Positions 44,622 to 52,009 of a DNA stretch of 64,000 nucleotides are shown one piece after another (the first letter of the stretch is position 1; every line of letters starts with the position of its first letter). The translations under genes were made by a program, and so were the position numbers. Source of the stretch: Spirosoma terrae (GTDB lineage Bacteria; Bacteroidota; Bacteroidia; Cytophagales; Spirosomataceae); the NCBI RefSeq assembly GCF_010435915.1, contig NZ_JAAFZH010000004.1, forward strand, positions 372,001-436,000, read 5' to 3'. Below the pieces are notes generated by a model. The model had not been told where the DNA came from. It saw only the letters and a list, made by a program, of their open reading frames with translations, and did not search any database.

Positions 44622-44852
44622 ATGCTAACCAAATTAGGTGTCCATGAACTCATGGATCGAGCATCCATTGTCAGTCATACATTTGATGGTTTCATCCTAG
44701 ATCACAGGGAAACCAAGTCATTACCTTTCGAAGTCTTGGAAACTGTAAGACAAGCCAGTGATCTACTGGGAGAGCTTTATATTCAGTTGGGAAACATCAA
44801 AATAGGTACCGACCCCAATTCGGACCTCATTTTTGAACCAGACGATGAGTAA
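44622..44852 (+). CDS. Small acidic helical protein, paralogue of 44121 gene
   Basis: Unknown protein of 76 residues with an acidic tail (FEPDDE). It resembles the protein encoded at 44121 over about 50 residues (LMDRAS, then LPFEVLETVRQASDLLGEL). Its last 8 bases overlap the next gene, which suggests coupled translation. Function unknown. Confidence 0.6.
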   Translation: MLTKLGVHELMDRASIVSHTFDGFILDHRETKSLPFEVLETVRQASDLLGELYIQLGNIKIGTDPNSDLIFEPDDE

Positions 44853-45024
44853 GGAACTACTGGCTCCAGTTACCGAACAGTATGGGGATATAACCGTCAC
44901 TAGTATCCCTGTACCAGATCCTGGTCCACCACCTCCACCCGGACCCACCATATCCTTTGCCGGAATCCTGATATTGGATTTATCCGGGGAAACTGAATCC
45001 ATCTTTATACCCGCTGTACTATGA
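44845..45024 (+). CDS. Proline-rich 59-residue peptide
   Basis: Unknown peptide of 59 residues starting at an ATG inside the end of the previous gene. It has a central run DPGPPPPPGP followed by a hydrophobic stretch ISFAGILILDLSG. There is no Cys. The stop overlaps the next start as ATGA. A proline-rich linker in so small a protein suggests a flexible surface tether or binding peptide, but nothing specific can be claimed. Confidence 0.5.
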   Translation: MSKELLAPVTEQYGDITVTSIPVPDPGPPPPPGPTISFAGILILDLSGETESIFIPAVL

Positions 45025-45197
45025 AAAGTCATAATTGGTTATTGTGGCTCCCTATTATCGGACCCTATTTTATCATCCTGGCCACCAAGTGGTTCAAGAT
45101 TCCGACCAGCTGTTTTGTAGGACCAATCTGGCATTTCTACCAGTTAGTCTGTTGTCTGGTTGTCGTCATGTTTGGTATCCTACTTTTCATAGCCTAA
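45021..45197 (+). CDS. Small two-helix membrane protein
   Basis: Protein of 58 residues with two hydrophobic helices (about 6-22, NWLLWLPIIGPYFIILA, and 36-57, GPIWHFYQLVCCLVVVMFGI) joined by a short basic loop (TKWFKIP). Its ATG overlaps the preceding stop by 4 bp. Size and topology are those of small phage membrane proteins such as holin-like or superinfection-exclusion proteins, but no family is recognised. Confidence 0.55.
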   Translation: MKSHNWLLWLPIIGPYFIILATKWFKIPTSCFVGPIWHFYQLVCCLVVVMFGILLFIA

Positions 45198-45201
45198 AAC
45201 C

Positions 45202-45888
45202 ATGGGAGATTTACAGTCAGAAGAAAACCCACTGGGTAAGGGATTGTACTGGCTAATGGATCATCCAGAAGAATGGGAACATTTGCCCCGTGATAAGAAA
45301 GGACCTAGGACACCGCCAATGGTTTGTAGTATTGAGCTGTATAAAAAACTCAAAGAATTATTTAAGAAAGAGTTTGAAAAACAGGGTCCAGCTATTATTG
45401 GAAATGACCATTCAGTTGGCAAGTTACCCAATCTTCAGCCAGACTTGGATCTATTAGATCTGATGTGGAATATGGACCCTCCAACAGCTAATACGAAGAA
45501 CACCTTCGGTATGAAGAACATAGGGGGCACACTGGGAGAACCTTTTGTACCCTCTTCAATAGAACCGGGTATGGATGACTGGATGTACATGTTCAACCGG
45601 TTACCGAGGATTGAATCCAAACCCCTTTTCATACCGGCTCCCCATTACATACCCAGGCAGCAGGAATGGCCTCTTGAAGATTACATGTACAGGCCAATTG
45701 GTTATAATCTGGGTGAATCATACCATAACAAAAAACAGGAAAAACCCTACAAACCCCCGGGATCGACTCGGGAAATGGTTCCTGGGCCGGAAGGTAAAGC
45801 CTGGTACCTCAGCCAGTCTAGCCAGCAAAAGAAAGACCGGAAGAAAGCCCGGAAATCTCAAAAATTAGCCCGGAAAAGAAACCGATGA
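45202..45888 (+). CDS. Unknown protein with basic C-terminus
   Basis: Unknown protein of 228 residues. The N-terminal third is helical and charged (IELYKKLKELFKKEFEKQ). The middle is rich in Pro, Met, Tyr and Asn with little predicted structure (NRLPRIESKPLFIPAPHYIP). The end is very basic (QKKDRKKARKSQKLARKRNR), as in nucleic-acid-binding tails. Its last bases overlap the next gene as ATGA. It could bind DNA or RNA; no known family. Confidence 0.55.
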   Translation: MGDLQSEENPLGKGLYWLMDHPEEWEHLPRDKKGPRTPPMVCSIELYKKLKELFKKEFEKQGPAIIGNDHSVGKLPNLQPDLDLLDLMWNMDPPTANTKNTFGMKNIGGTLGEPFVPSSIEPGMDDWMYMFNRLPRIESKPLFIPAPHYIPRQQEWPLEDYMYRPIGYNLGESYHNKKQEKPYKPPGSTREMVPGPEGKAWYLSQSSQQKKDRKKARKSQKLARKRNR

Positions 45889-46094
45889 ATTTTTCCCCAT
45901 CTACAAAAAGTATGTTAGCAGCACACATGTTAGCTGCCACCACCAGTATAGCATTAAATGAATCAGTCCAATCTTCACGGCCTGGGACAGGAGGTGGTTA
46001 TTCTGGAAGTTCCTCAAAGCGACGGGACATTCAATTACGGAAACGTCGGATAAATAAACAGAATAGAAAGGCAAACCGAAAAAACCGATGCTGA
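45885..46094 (+). CDS. Small protein with Arg/Lys-rich tail
   Basis: Unknown protein of 69 residues. The first half is Ala/Ser-rich (MLAAHMLAATTSIALNES), then a Gly/Ser linker (GTGGGYSGSSS) and a basic tail (RKRRINKQNRKANRKNR) similar in character to that of the preceding protein. The two genes overlap by 4 bp, so they may act on the same nucleic acid. Function unknown. Confidence 0.5.
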   Translation: MNFSPSTKSMLAAHMLAATTSIALNESVQSSRPGTGGGYSGSSSKRRDIQLRKRRINKQNRKANRKNRC

Positions 46095-46351
46095 ATCCTG
46101 AACAATATGAGCAGTTAAGTGGCCTGATTGCCAAGACCAAAGAAACAGCTACCGAGGTACGTACATTATACCTCAATCAAACAGAGGAACAAAGTACTTA
46201 CCGGTCCAATTCAACCGAGTATAACCAGACAAGGGACATCGCTCTCACCCTTGCCGATGCCTGGGTAGAATTGACCGACGCTGCTACGGCTTTAGAGGCC
46301 CTTCGACTTCGTTTGACTAAGCAACCAGCTGAGCCGGTCACAATCATCTAA
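46088..46351 (+). CDS. Small helical protein, unknown
   Basis: Unknown protein of 87 residues, nearly all helix, rich in Thr, Gln, Glu and Leu (EQYEQLSGLIAKTKETATEV; LADAWVELTDAATALEALRL). It may form a coiled coil. The start overlaps the preceding gene by 7 bp. Function unknown. Confidence 0.5.
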   Translation: MLNPEQYEQLSGLIAKTKETATEVRTLYLNQTEEQSTYRSNSTEYNQTRDIALTLADAWVELTDAATALEALRLRLTKQPAEPVTII

Positions 46352-46355
46352 TACT

Positions 46356-46814
46356 ATGATTAAAGATGGAGCCCACATACCAAGTATACCGGCGAAACCT
46401 GTAAGAGATTTAACGAAGGATAAGATTAGTCGGTTGGTTGAAGAAATGTTTACTCTACCCTTTAGCGGCCGTCAAAACGGTTTTATGTTTATGGAAAACC
46501 CTCAAAAAACATACCTACCTCCGACTACTCTGGAGGAATTACAACAAACCGAATGGTATCGTACCCGACCATCCATAATTCAGGAGGCTATTGATTATCT
46601 ACCTCCTCTGTATGTGTATAGATTCAAAAACAGTGGGAAGCAGTGTGTCATTGTTTCTTATGGAGAACCAGAAGAGGAAGGCGGGCCTGTAACTGTTACT
46701 GTGCAGAAAACAGGTGAAGGGGGCTCCATGGCAGAACTTGGCTTGGGAATATTGGACCAACATCAGGTATTTGGGGTAAGTCTGGATGACCTAGAACGTG
46801 TTGAATCCAAATGA
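46356..46814 (+). CDS. Unknown protein, 152 residues
   Basis: Unknown protein. It has a helical first part (KDKISRLVEEMFTLPFSGRQ), an aromatic and Pro-rich middle (TEWYRTRPSIIQEAIDYLPP), and a beta-strand-rich end (YVYRFKNSGKQCVIVSYGEP and GPVTVTVQKTGEGGS). No signal peptide or membrane helix. It starts 4 bp after the preceding stop. Function unknown. Confidence 0.5.
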   Translation: MIKDGAHIPSIPAKPVRDLTKDKISRLVEEMFTLPFSGRQNGFMFMENPQKTYLPPTTLEELQQTEWYRTRPSIIQEAIDYLPPLYVYRFKNSGKQCVIVSYGEPEEEGGPVTVTVQKTGEGGSMAELGLGILDQHQVFGVSLDDLERVESK

Positions 46815-46852
46815 ACTCAGGTAATTGGCCCCTCCCTGCCTGAAGATTATCA

Positions 46853-47218
46853 ATGAAAACCTATGCTGAGTCCCAAGGCCAGAAACCATTCGATTGGTGG
46901 AAAGCCTTAAAAACCCCAATGGATCTAATACCCATGTGGAAAACACTTTGGGATTTATCATCTGATTGGGTTACGGATGCTTGTGGTTATCAATCTAACC
47001 TTATAACCAGAGATGTTGAGGGGCGGCCAAAGGATCCTGAATTGGAAATTCTTGGATTTGATTTCTCACGGGCTGTTGGTGAAGCGTTCCAGGCTGCCAC
47101 TAACCACCATCAGACAAAGTTTGGTATAGCTGTCCAACAAGCTCAAGCCTATTTACATGAAATTGAAAAGCGGGCCGAATTTTTATTGAACCAATTAGAC
47201 CATCCAACACATGATTAG
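46853..47218 (+). CDS. Tandem paralogue 1 (WWKAL family)
   Basis: Unknown protein of 121 residues, first of three adjacent relatives. Shared features are the N-terminal TYAESQGQKPFDWWKAL, a W-x(7)-W-V-T-x-A-C-G block (WDLSSDWVTDACG), an LGFDFSRAV segment, and a C-terminal helix HEIEKRAEFLLN. The gene ends 8 bp inside the next one. No family name is known to me. The tandem array suggests a diversified small factor of the phage-like element. Confidence 0.6.
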   Translation: MKTYAESQGQKPFDWWKALKTPMDLIPMWKTLWDLSSDWVTDACGYQSNLITRDVEGRPKDPELEILGFDFSRAVGEAFQAATNHHQTKFGIAVQQAQAYLHEIEKRAEFLLNQLDHPTHD

Positions 47219-47570
47219 TTTCACGGAATCAGCCTTGGGTATTGACCCTGTAGATTGGCCTGCCAAACTGGAAACACCCCTCTCGGAACAGGATGACTGG
47301 TCAGAAATTACATGCCTGGCTGCTAACTGGTTTTATTGTGCCGTCGGTTCGATGGACTACCGAATTCCTCGTGGATATTATGGCCGAGGAGTACCGGATG
47401 ATAAACAACTACGGGAGCTGGGTCAACACTTTACCAATGCCTGCTTTGACGCCTACACGGAAATTGTTCGAAACCGGCCTGACTATTTTGCTGATAAAGT
47501 AAACCAGGCCAAACAGATCCTGACAAATATTCAAATCCGTTCACAAAAAATCCTCAAGGACGCCGAATGA
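47211..47570 (+). CDS. Tandem paralogue 2
   Basis: Unknown protein of 119 residues, second of the tandem relatives. It shows FTESALGIDPVDWPAKLETP at the start, CLAANWFYCAVGSM in place of the W-C-A-C-G block, LGQHFTNACFDAY, and the C-terminal helix LTNIQIRSQKILKD. It is the most diverged of the three. Its end overlaps the third gene by 4 bp. Confidence 0.6.
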   Translation: MISFTESALGIDPVDWPAKLETPLSEQDDWSEITCLAANWFYCAVGSMDYRIPRGYYGRGVPDDKQLRELGQHFTNACFDAYTEIVRNRPDYFADKVNQAKQILTNIQIRSQKILKDAE

Positions 47571-48178
47571 TGACCTACTGTGAATCTAATGGCCAAGAAC
47601 CATTCAACTGGTGGAAAGCCCTCAATGAAACCCCTTTAGATAACAACTATCAATGGACCGTACTTCACGAAAAAGCCGGGAAATGGATAACCTGTGCCTG
47701 CGGAAATCAGTGTTCCAGTCTACCCAGAGCAGCTCATGGAGTTCCCCTTGACAATGTGTTAGCCAGTCTGGGTGTTACCTTTTCCGTCCTGGTCTACAAG
47801 ATCAAGTGTCGAACCAATACCCAGACTTGGAAATCGGAAAGCCCCAAATTATTAGCACGGGCCAAAGAGGTACTCCAGATGATTGAGCACCGCTCCGATT
47901 ATCTACTGAACCGGGATGGTAAACCTATATGGTATGCCATTCGTAACGAAAAGTCAGGTCAACATATCCAGGAGGGCTGGAATTTTCAGGACATGCACAA
48001 ACTATATCATACCGCCCTGGATGGTATGGAAAAACGGTGGAACCCTGATTCGAGTACGATGCCCGACTATGCCAGCAAACGGTTTTGTGATGCCCTGATG
48101 CTGCTCGACTGGACCCTGGAATTCTCGGAGACCCCATTTACCCAATTACCGACAGACCTACCACCTATAAACTGGTAA
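47567..48178 (+). CDS. Tandem paralogue 3 with extra C-terminal domain
   Basis: Unknown protein of 203 residues, third of the tandem relatives. The first about 120 residues match the first paralogue (TYCESNGQEPFNWWKALNET, EKAGKWITCACGNQ, LGVTFSVLVYKI, MIEHRSDYLLN). An additional about 80-residue domain follows (WYAIRNEKSGQHIQEGW; YASKRFCDALMLLDWTLEF), absent in the other two. It ends the first block of small genes; the next gene has its own promoter-like sequence. Confidence 0.6.
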   Translation: MMTYCESNGQEPFNWWKALNETPLDNNYQWTVLHEKAGKWITCACGNQCSSLPRAAHGVPLDNVLASLGVTFSVLVYKIKCRTNTQTWKSESPKLLARAKEVLQMIEHRSDYLLNRDGKPIWYAIRNEKSGQHIQEGWNFQDMHKLYHTALDGMEKRWNPDSSTMPDYASKRFCDALMLLDWTLEFSETPFTQLPTDLPPINW

Positions 48179-48212
48179 ATATTCGGAAAACTAGAATTTT
48201 TTCTTAAAACCG

Positions 48213-48243
48213 TTTGAACTACCAACAAACCGGTATACCTTTA
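48213..48243 (+). promoter_or_regulatory. Promoter-like element inside the phage-like block
   Basis: TTTG (48213-48216), a 19-bp spacer and TACCTTTA (48236-48243), one base from TAnnTTTG, lie 22 bp upstream of the gene at 48266. It suggests host RNA polymerase reads a second transcription unit from here. Confidence 0.45.
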
Positions 48244-48265
48244 TATCCACAAAACAGTACACGAA

Positions 48266-48685
48266 ATGATCGACCTGGTCGTAGAACCCACGGATACCAT
48301 GACCACTTTAAAAGAAAAATTGGGGCGATTCCTGGGAAAAAGCTACCTCTTCAAATCCAATGACAAGCTAGAACCCTTCTCGTACGTAGAATTCGATGTG
48401 ATGCCCTCCTCCAACTGGGACCGACTAAAGCGATGGATACAGGATAGGCTGGGAGCTCCTCAGCAGCAACAACCGACTTCCGAGCTCGTTCAGATTTTCG
48501 GTAAAGAAAACCAGTCCATCCGGCATTCCCTTCGTTCGTACCTACATAAGGATATGGTGGTTTTCACCCGCCACGTAGACGGTCGTTGTTTTATTCGGGT
48601 AGGTAGTATCCTGGACAACCGGTTCTATGGGGTTCAGACCATCCGGTATGACCAAGTTGTTGACCCATTCCCCGTGTTACTGTAG
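48266..48685 (+). CDS. Unknown protein, 139 residues
   Basis: Unknown protein. The layout is helix (TMTTLKEKLGRFLGKSYLF), strand, helix rich in Trp/Arg (WDRLKRWIQDRLG), a Gln-rich linker (PQQQQ), and a strand-rich C-terminal part (DMVVFTRHVDGRCFIRVGSI). No membrane segment. First gene after a promoter-like element and an 87-bp gap, so it starts a transcription unit that leads into the DNA polymerase. Function unknown. Confidence 0.55.
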   Translation: MIDLVVEPTDTMTTLKEKLGRFLGKSYLFKSNDKLEPFSYVEFDVMPSSNWDRLKRWIQDRLGAPQQQQPTSELVQIFGKENQSIRHSLRSYLHKDMVVFTRHVDGRCFIRVGSILDNRFYGVQTIRYDQVVDPFPVLL

Positions 48686-48695
48686 GCTCCCCTAC

Positions 48696-48941
48696 ATGAA
48701 ACACATCTTTATGCTTGTCCTGGATCCTAGGACAACCCTCCTCTTCAAAAACCCGGATAACGAGTCTGGAACCATCAATTGCCGATTGGCAGGTCCCGAA
48801 GGAACACCTCACTGGCAAAGTTGTCTCTGGCAAATACAACCCCGAAAGGTTGGTTTGGCTGAGTTCACACTGACTCATACTCAGTATCGCCGGGTTGTTA
48901 CCACCCTTTCGAGTACCACTCCTTCGGCCCAAGTCGGGTAA
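48696..48941 (+). CDS. Small protein, unknown
   Basis: Unknown protein of 81 residues from the ATG at 48696, 10 bp after the preceding stop. It is strand-rich (KHIFMLVLDPRTTLLFKNP; SCLWQIQPRKVGLAEFTLTH) with a Ser/Thr-rich end. An earlier in-frame start would overlap the previous gene. Function unknown. Confidence 0.45.
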   Translation: MKHIFMLVLDPRTTLLFKNPDNESGTINCRLAGPEGTPHWQSCLWQIQPRKVGLAEFTLTHTQYRRVVTTLSSTTPSAQVG

Positions 48942-48944
48942 TCC

Positions 48945-49190
48945 ATGTTTCATATCCCCTATGCTGGTGACTACCAGAAAGTAAAGAATCAGTTTGGGGG
49001 CTTCGCCTTCTTTCACAGCAAATTATGTCTGGTAAAACCCGTTCGAGGTACCTATAAAGGGGTTATACAGGCCTGGATGGACCAGCGCCAGATCCCCTAC
49101 GAATGGAGACCCTTAGTACCCAAATCAACCAACTCTCGAACCTTACGCCAACGGGCCTCTCGGCTTTTTATCCGATTTACCCATGTTTAA
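48945..49190 (+). CDS. Small basic protein, unknown
   Basis: Unknown protein of 81 residues, basic and aromatic (FGGFAFFHSKLCLVKPVRGT; STNSRTLRQRASRLFIRF). It starts 3 bp after the preceding stop and overlaps the next gene by 8 bp. It may bind nucleic acid because of its charge, but no motif is known. Confidence 0.45.
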   Translation: MFHIPYAGDYQKVKNQFGGFAFFHSKLCLVKPVRGTYKGVIQAWMDQRQIPYEWRPLVPKSTNSRTLRQRASRLFIRFTHV

Positions 49191-49575
49191 GGTAAAACTC
49201 GTAATCAATCAGAACATGCTTAAATTCAAGCTAACAGTCAATCTGAGGTGGGTAGCTGTCTTTCTGTTTGTGCTATTGGCAGGCTCCCTGTTACTGGCTA
49301 TGATTAGTGCATTAATCAGCTGCCAGCCCGCCCAGGAAGACCTGCAGCAGTATCGGATTACGGTAACGTTCACGGATGGGACTCCCCAAACAACCACAAC
49401 CGTTACTGCCAAGTCCTACACTGATCCCACTGAAATCTATATGATTGGTGGAGTGCCCACGGCCTTCTATGAAGGGGTCGAATTCCGGTTCGTCAAAAAG
49501 GTCTATTTACTGGACCGACGGGACCGTCGTATAGACAGTACCGTGAGTATGTCGTATGACAATCAAATACATTAG
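49183..49575 (+). CDS. Single-pass membrane protein, unknown
   Basis: Unknown protein of 130 residues with one strong hydrophobic helix (WVAVFLFVLLAGSLLLAMIS, about 24-43) followed by ALISCQPAQ, which could be a lipobox-like Cys or simply the helix end. The rest is a small beta-rich domain (QYRITVTFTDGTPQTTTTVT; GVEFRFVKKVYLLDRR). It is probably anchored in the inner membrane with the domain outside. Its last 20 bases overlap the DNA polymerase gene. Confidence 0.5.
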   Translation: MFKVKLVINQNMLKFKLTVNLRWVAVFLFVLLAGSLLLAMISALISCQPAQEDLQQYRITVTFTDGTPQTTTTVTAKSYTDPTEIYMIGGVPTAFYEGVEFRFVKKVYLLDRRDRRIDSTVSMSYDNQIH

Positions 49576-51523
49576 TGGACAAACTGAATTAAACCGGGTT
49601 TGTCACAGTTTATCGGTTCTTGACGAGCTGGCAGGGGCTACCAAATTAGGGATGGACTTTGAAGCGGATGGGTTGGACCCCTACACGCTCCATCCGATTT
49701 TGCTGGGTATAACGGATGGCACCACCAAATACGTCATTAACCTGCTGACCTTTGAGCCCAGTCACATTCGCCAAGCCATTAATAAGCTGTCCTCAAAGGT
49801 GCTCTGGATTGCCCACAACATGAAATACGACTGGAAGCTCTTTAAAGTCCAGTATGGTGTTACCATGGAACGGGTCTGGTGTACCCAGGTGGCCAGCCAG
49901 GTACTTTACAACGGGATGGATGCACTTCGGCATAGCCTGGATTCGGTACTGGAGCGCCACTTCCGAGTAAAACTGGATAAGACTGCCCGGAATACCTTCA
50001 TCAACCGGGATCTATCCGAACCAATCACCGATGGAGAGATTAACTACCTCTGTGGAGACTTGGGGTATTTGATTCCGTTGTATGAATTGCAGTACCGGAA
50101 AGGACACGAATTACAAATGCCTGCCTGTCTGGATCTGGAGATGGAGTTTCTGCCCATTCTGGCTCAGATGGAACTGGAAGGTATCCGATTGGATGTCGAT
50201 GCCTGGAAACAGAATACGCGAAACAATGCCCGTAAGGCTGAAGCAGTCCACAAAAAGATTCTGGTTGAAGTGGGTAAGCTGGGTGAGTTATTCCCCCGGG
50301 CCTTAACCTCGGAAATCAAAAAAGCCAAAAAGCCAAAGCAGGTTGAGGATCACCCGTTTGCTCCCATTTCAGCCCAGCCCGCGGCAAAGGCTGTTTCGAC
50401 GCAGCTTGGCCTGTTCGATGATGCCCAGGTGGTTTCCAAGAAGAAGGTGGCCGAGCGGTTCAACGTAGGCTCAACCGTTCAGATTCAGGCTCTCTTTGAA
50501 CGGTGTGGTGTTAATCTGGATTCGACGGGTGAAGAGGTACTTCAGCAATATGTACTCAACAATCCGGCCTCACCGCTGGCCAAGTTCATTGAGTTATTGT
50601 TGGAATATCGCGGATTGATCAAACTGGTGGGTACATATGGCGACAAATTTCTGGAGGTGATCAACCCCGTCACGGGTCGAATTCACACCGATTTCAGTCA
50701 GGCCTTTACCGACACGGGGCGATTGAGTTCCAGGTCCCCCAATCTCCAGAATCTACCCGCTACCGAGGAAATTAGATCCTGTTTTATTCCTGATTCTGAG
50801 GACTATCTGTTTGTGGATGTGGATATGTCGGGTCAGGAACTCCGCCTGGCAGCCTCCTACTCCCAGGACAAAATGTTACTAGCCAGTTTTACCGAAGGGC
50901 TTGATTTGCACAGTTACCTGGCTCAGGGTAGTTACCGGATTATCACACGAGATCCAACACTTATAGTAAGCAAGGATGTCAACAAGAAGTACCGGGGAAA
51001 CCACAAGCCGGTTCTCTTTGGGGTGCTTTACGGAGCGGGTCCAGGTTCGATTGCTGGTACGTTGAACATCGACTTTGATACAGCCAAACTGGTGTACCGG
51101 GAGATTCTTCGAAACCTGCCCCAACTAGCTAAGTTTCAGGAGCGGATGAAAAAGCTGAGCCTTCAGACCAAGACGGTGCGCGATGGTAGTCGGTACAACC
51201 GGATCAAGTTCTTCAACCGGTTTGTCAAAAAAACCATGGAGGATCATCAGATCGAACGTCAGGCCTGCAACTTTCCCATCCAGAGTTCGGGGAGTAGCAT
51301 GATGAAGGAGGCTGGTATTCGACTGGCCAGGTTCTTTAAGGACAACAATCTGGACTGTAAACTGAAACTATCGGTCCATGATGAATACCTGGTCCAGATT
51401 CCCAAGTCTCAGCCCGAGCTGGGTGAGAAGATTAAAACTATCATGGAAGAGGTAGGAAGCAGTTTCCTGCAGGGGGTACGGATGGAATCAGAATTAATGG
51501 TGGGTGACCACTGGCTTCACTAA
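49556..51523 (+). CDS. Family A DNA polymerase with 3'-5' exonuclease (phage T7-like)
   Basis: Replicative-type polymerase of 655 residues. The exonuclease domain (about 1-190) has D34-x-E36 in GMDFEADG, HNMKYDWKLF and the YLCGD motif. The polymerase domain has motif A DVDMSGQELRL (catalytic D423; DxSGxEL as in T7), motif B RGNHKPVLFGVLYG (K484) and motif C SVHDEYL (D609). There is no 5'-3' exonuclease domain. Between the two domains lies a linker with QLGLF (283-287), like a sliding-clamp-binding motif. It should copy the element's DNA. Confidence 0.95.
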   Translation: MTIKYISGQTELNRVCHSLSVLDELAGATKLGMDFEADGLDPYTLHPILLGITDGTTKYVINLLTFEPSHIRQAINKLSSKVLWIAHNMKYDWKLFKVQYGVTMERVWCTQVASQVLYNGMDALRHSLDSVLERHFRVKLDKTARNTFINRDLSEPITDGEINYLCGDLGYLIPLYELQYRKGHELQMPACLDLEMEFLPILAQMELEGIRLDVDAWKQNTRNNARKAEAVHKKILVEVGKLGELFPRALTSEIKKAKKPKQVEDHPFAPISAQPAAKAVSTQLGLFDDAQVVSKKKVAERFNVGSTVQIQALFERCGVNLDSTGEEVLQQYVLNNPASPLAKFIELLLEYRGLIKLVGTYGDKFLEVINPVTGRIHTDFSQAFTDTGRLSSRSPNLQNLPATEEIRSCFIPDSEDYLFVDVDMSGQELRLAASYSQDKMLLASFTEGLDLHSYLAQGSYRIITRDPTLIVSKDVNKKYRGNHKPVLFGVLYGAGPGSIAGTLNIDFDTAKLVYREILRNLPQLAKFQERMKKLSLQTKTVRDGSRYNRIKFFNRFVKKTMEDHQIERQACNFPIQSSGSSMMKEAGIRLARFFKDNNLDCKLKLSVHDEYLVQIPKSQPELGEKIKTIMEEVGSSFLQGVRMESELMVGDHWLH

Positions 51524-51756
51524 TGTCTTTATTATCACCACATACTCGTGTACTAAGGGGCCGTATCGAAGGCCTGCAGCTTAACCAGGGCATTTTAGTC
51601 CGTAAACAGGATTTGGGACCCGATTACCAAAACAAAGTACGGGCCGTCTGTGAAACCCGGGTTCAACGGATTATCAAGGATTTCCCGGCAATGGCTGAGC
51701 GGAAATTCCAGACCTGCCCCCACGGCAATGGGATCTGGTTAAAACGAGTTCAATAA
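51523..51756 (+). CDS. Small protein after polymerase, unknown
   Basis: Unknown protein of 77 residues. The start codon shares one base with the polymerase stop (TAATG), so translation is coupled. Basic and helical (NKVRAVCETRVQRIIKDFPA). A C-terminal FQTCPHGNGIWLKRVQ includes a Cys-Pro-His. Function unknown; it may assist the polymerase. Confidence 0.5.
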   Translation: MSLLSPHTRVLRGRIEGLQLNQGILVRKQDLGPDYQNKVRAVCETRVQRIIKDFPAMAERKFQTCPHGNGIWLKRVQ

Positions 51757-51765
51757 TTCCTGCCT

Positions 51766-51996
51766 ATGAAAAAGTACCTGTTTATCCTGATCTGTTTTTT
51801 GATTACCGCCTGTGATTCAGGAAAGATCGATGCTCCTTCTACCTACGAAAAAGACCGGAATGGTGCGGTGTACAAAGTAAAAGAAATTGACAGGTGTGAA
51901 TACATCGAGGTACAGTTCGGATCTTTTGAGGACCGCGTATACAGCCTTACCCATAAGGGTAATTGTAAAAACCCGATTCATCGGATGCACCAGTAG
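51766..51996 (+). CDS. Small lipoprotein
   Basis: Secreted lipoprotein of 76 residues. Signal peptide KKYLFILICFLITAC with lipobox LITAC (Cys16), then a small polar domain with a few Cys (DRCEYIEVQF; HKGNCKNP). Small lipoproteins in phages often act in superinfection exclusion or lysis, but no family is seen. It is followed by the TOPRIM gene, whose frame is open back into this gene. Confidence 0.6.
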   Translation: MKKYLFILICFLITACDSGKIDAPSTYEKDRNGAVYKVKEIDRCEYIEVQFGSFEDRVYSLTHKGNCKNPIHRMHQ

Positions 51997-52009
51997 AGAT
52001 GCCACGGAT

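Noticed and set aside
51887-52009. Longer start of the TOPRIM gene at a TTG inside the lipoprotein gene
   Set aside because: It would overlap the lipoprotein gene by 110 bp, and the extra residues look like a shadow translation. The true start remains uncertain.
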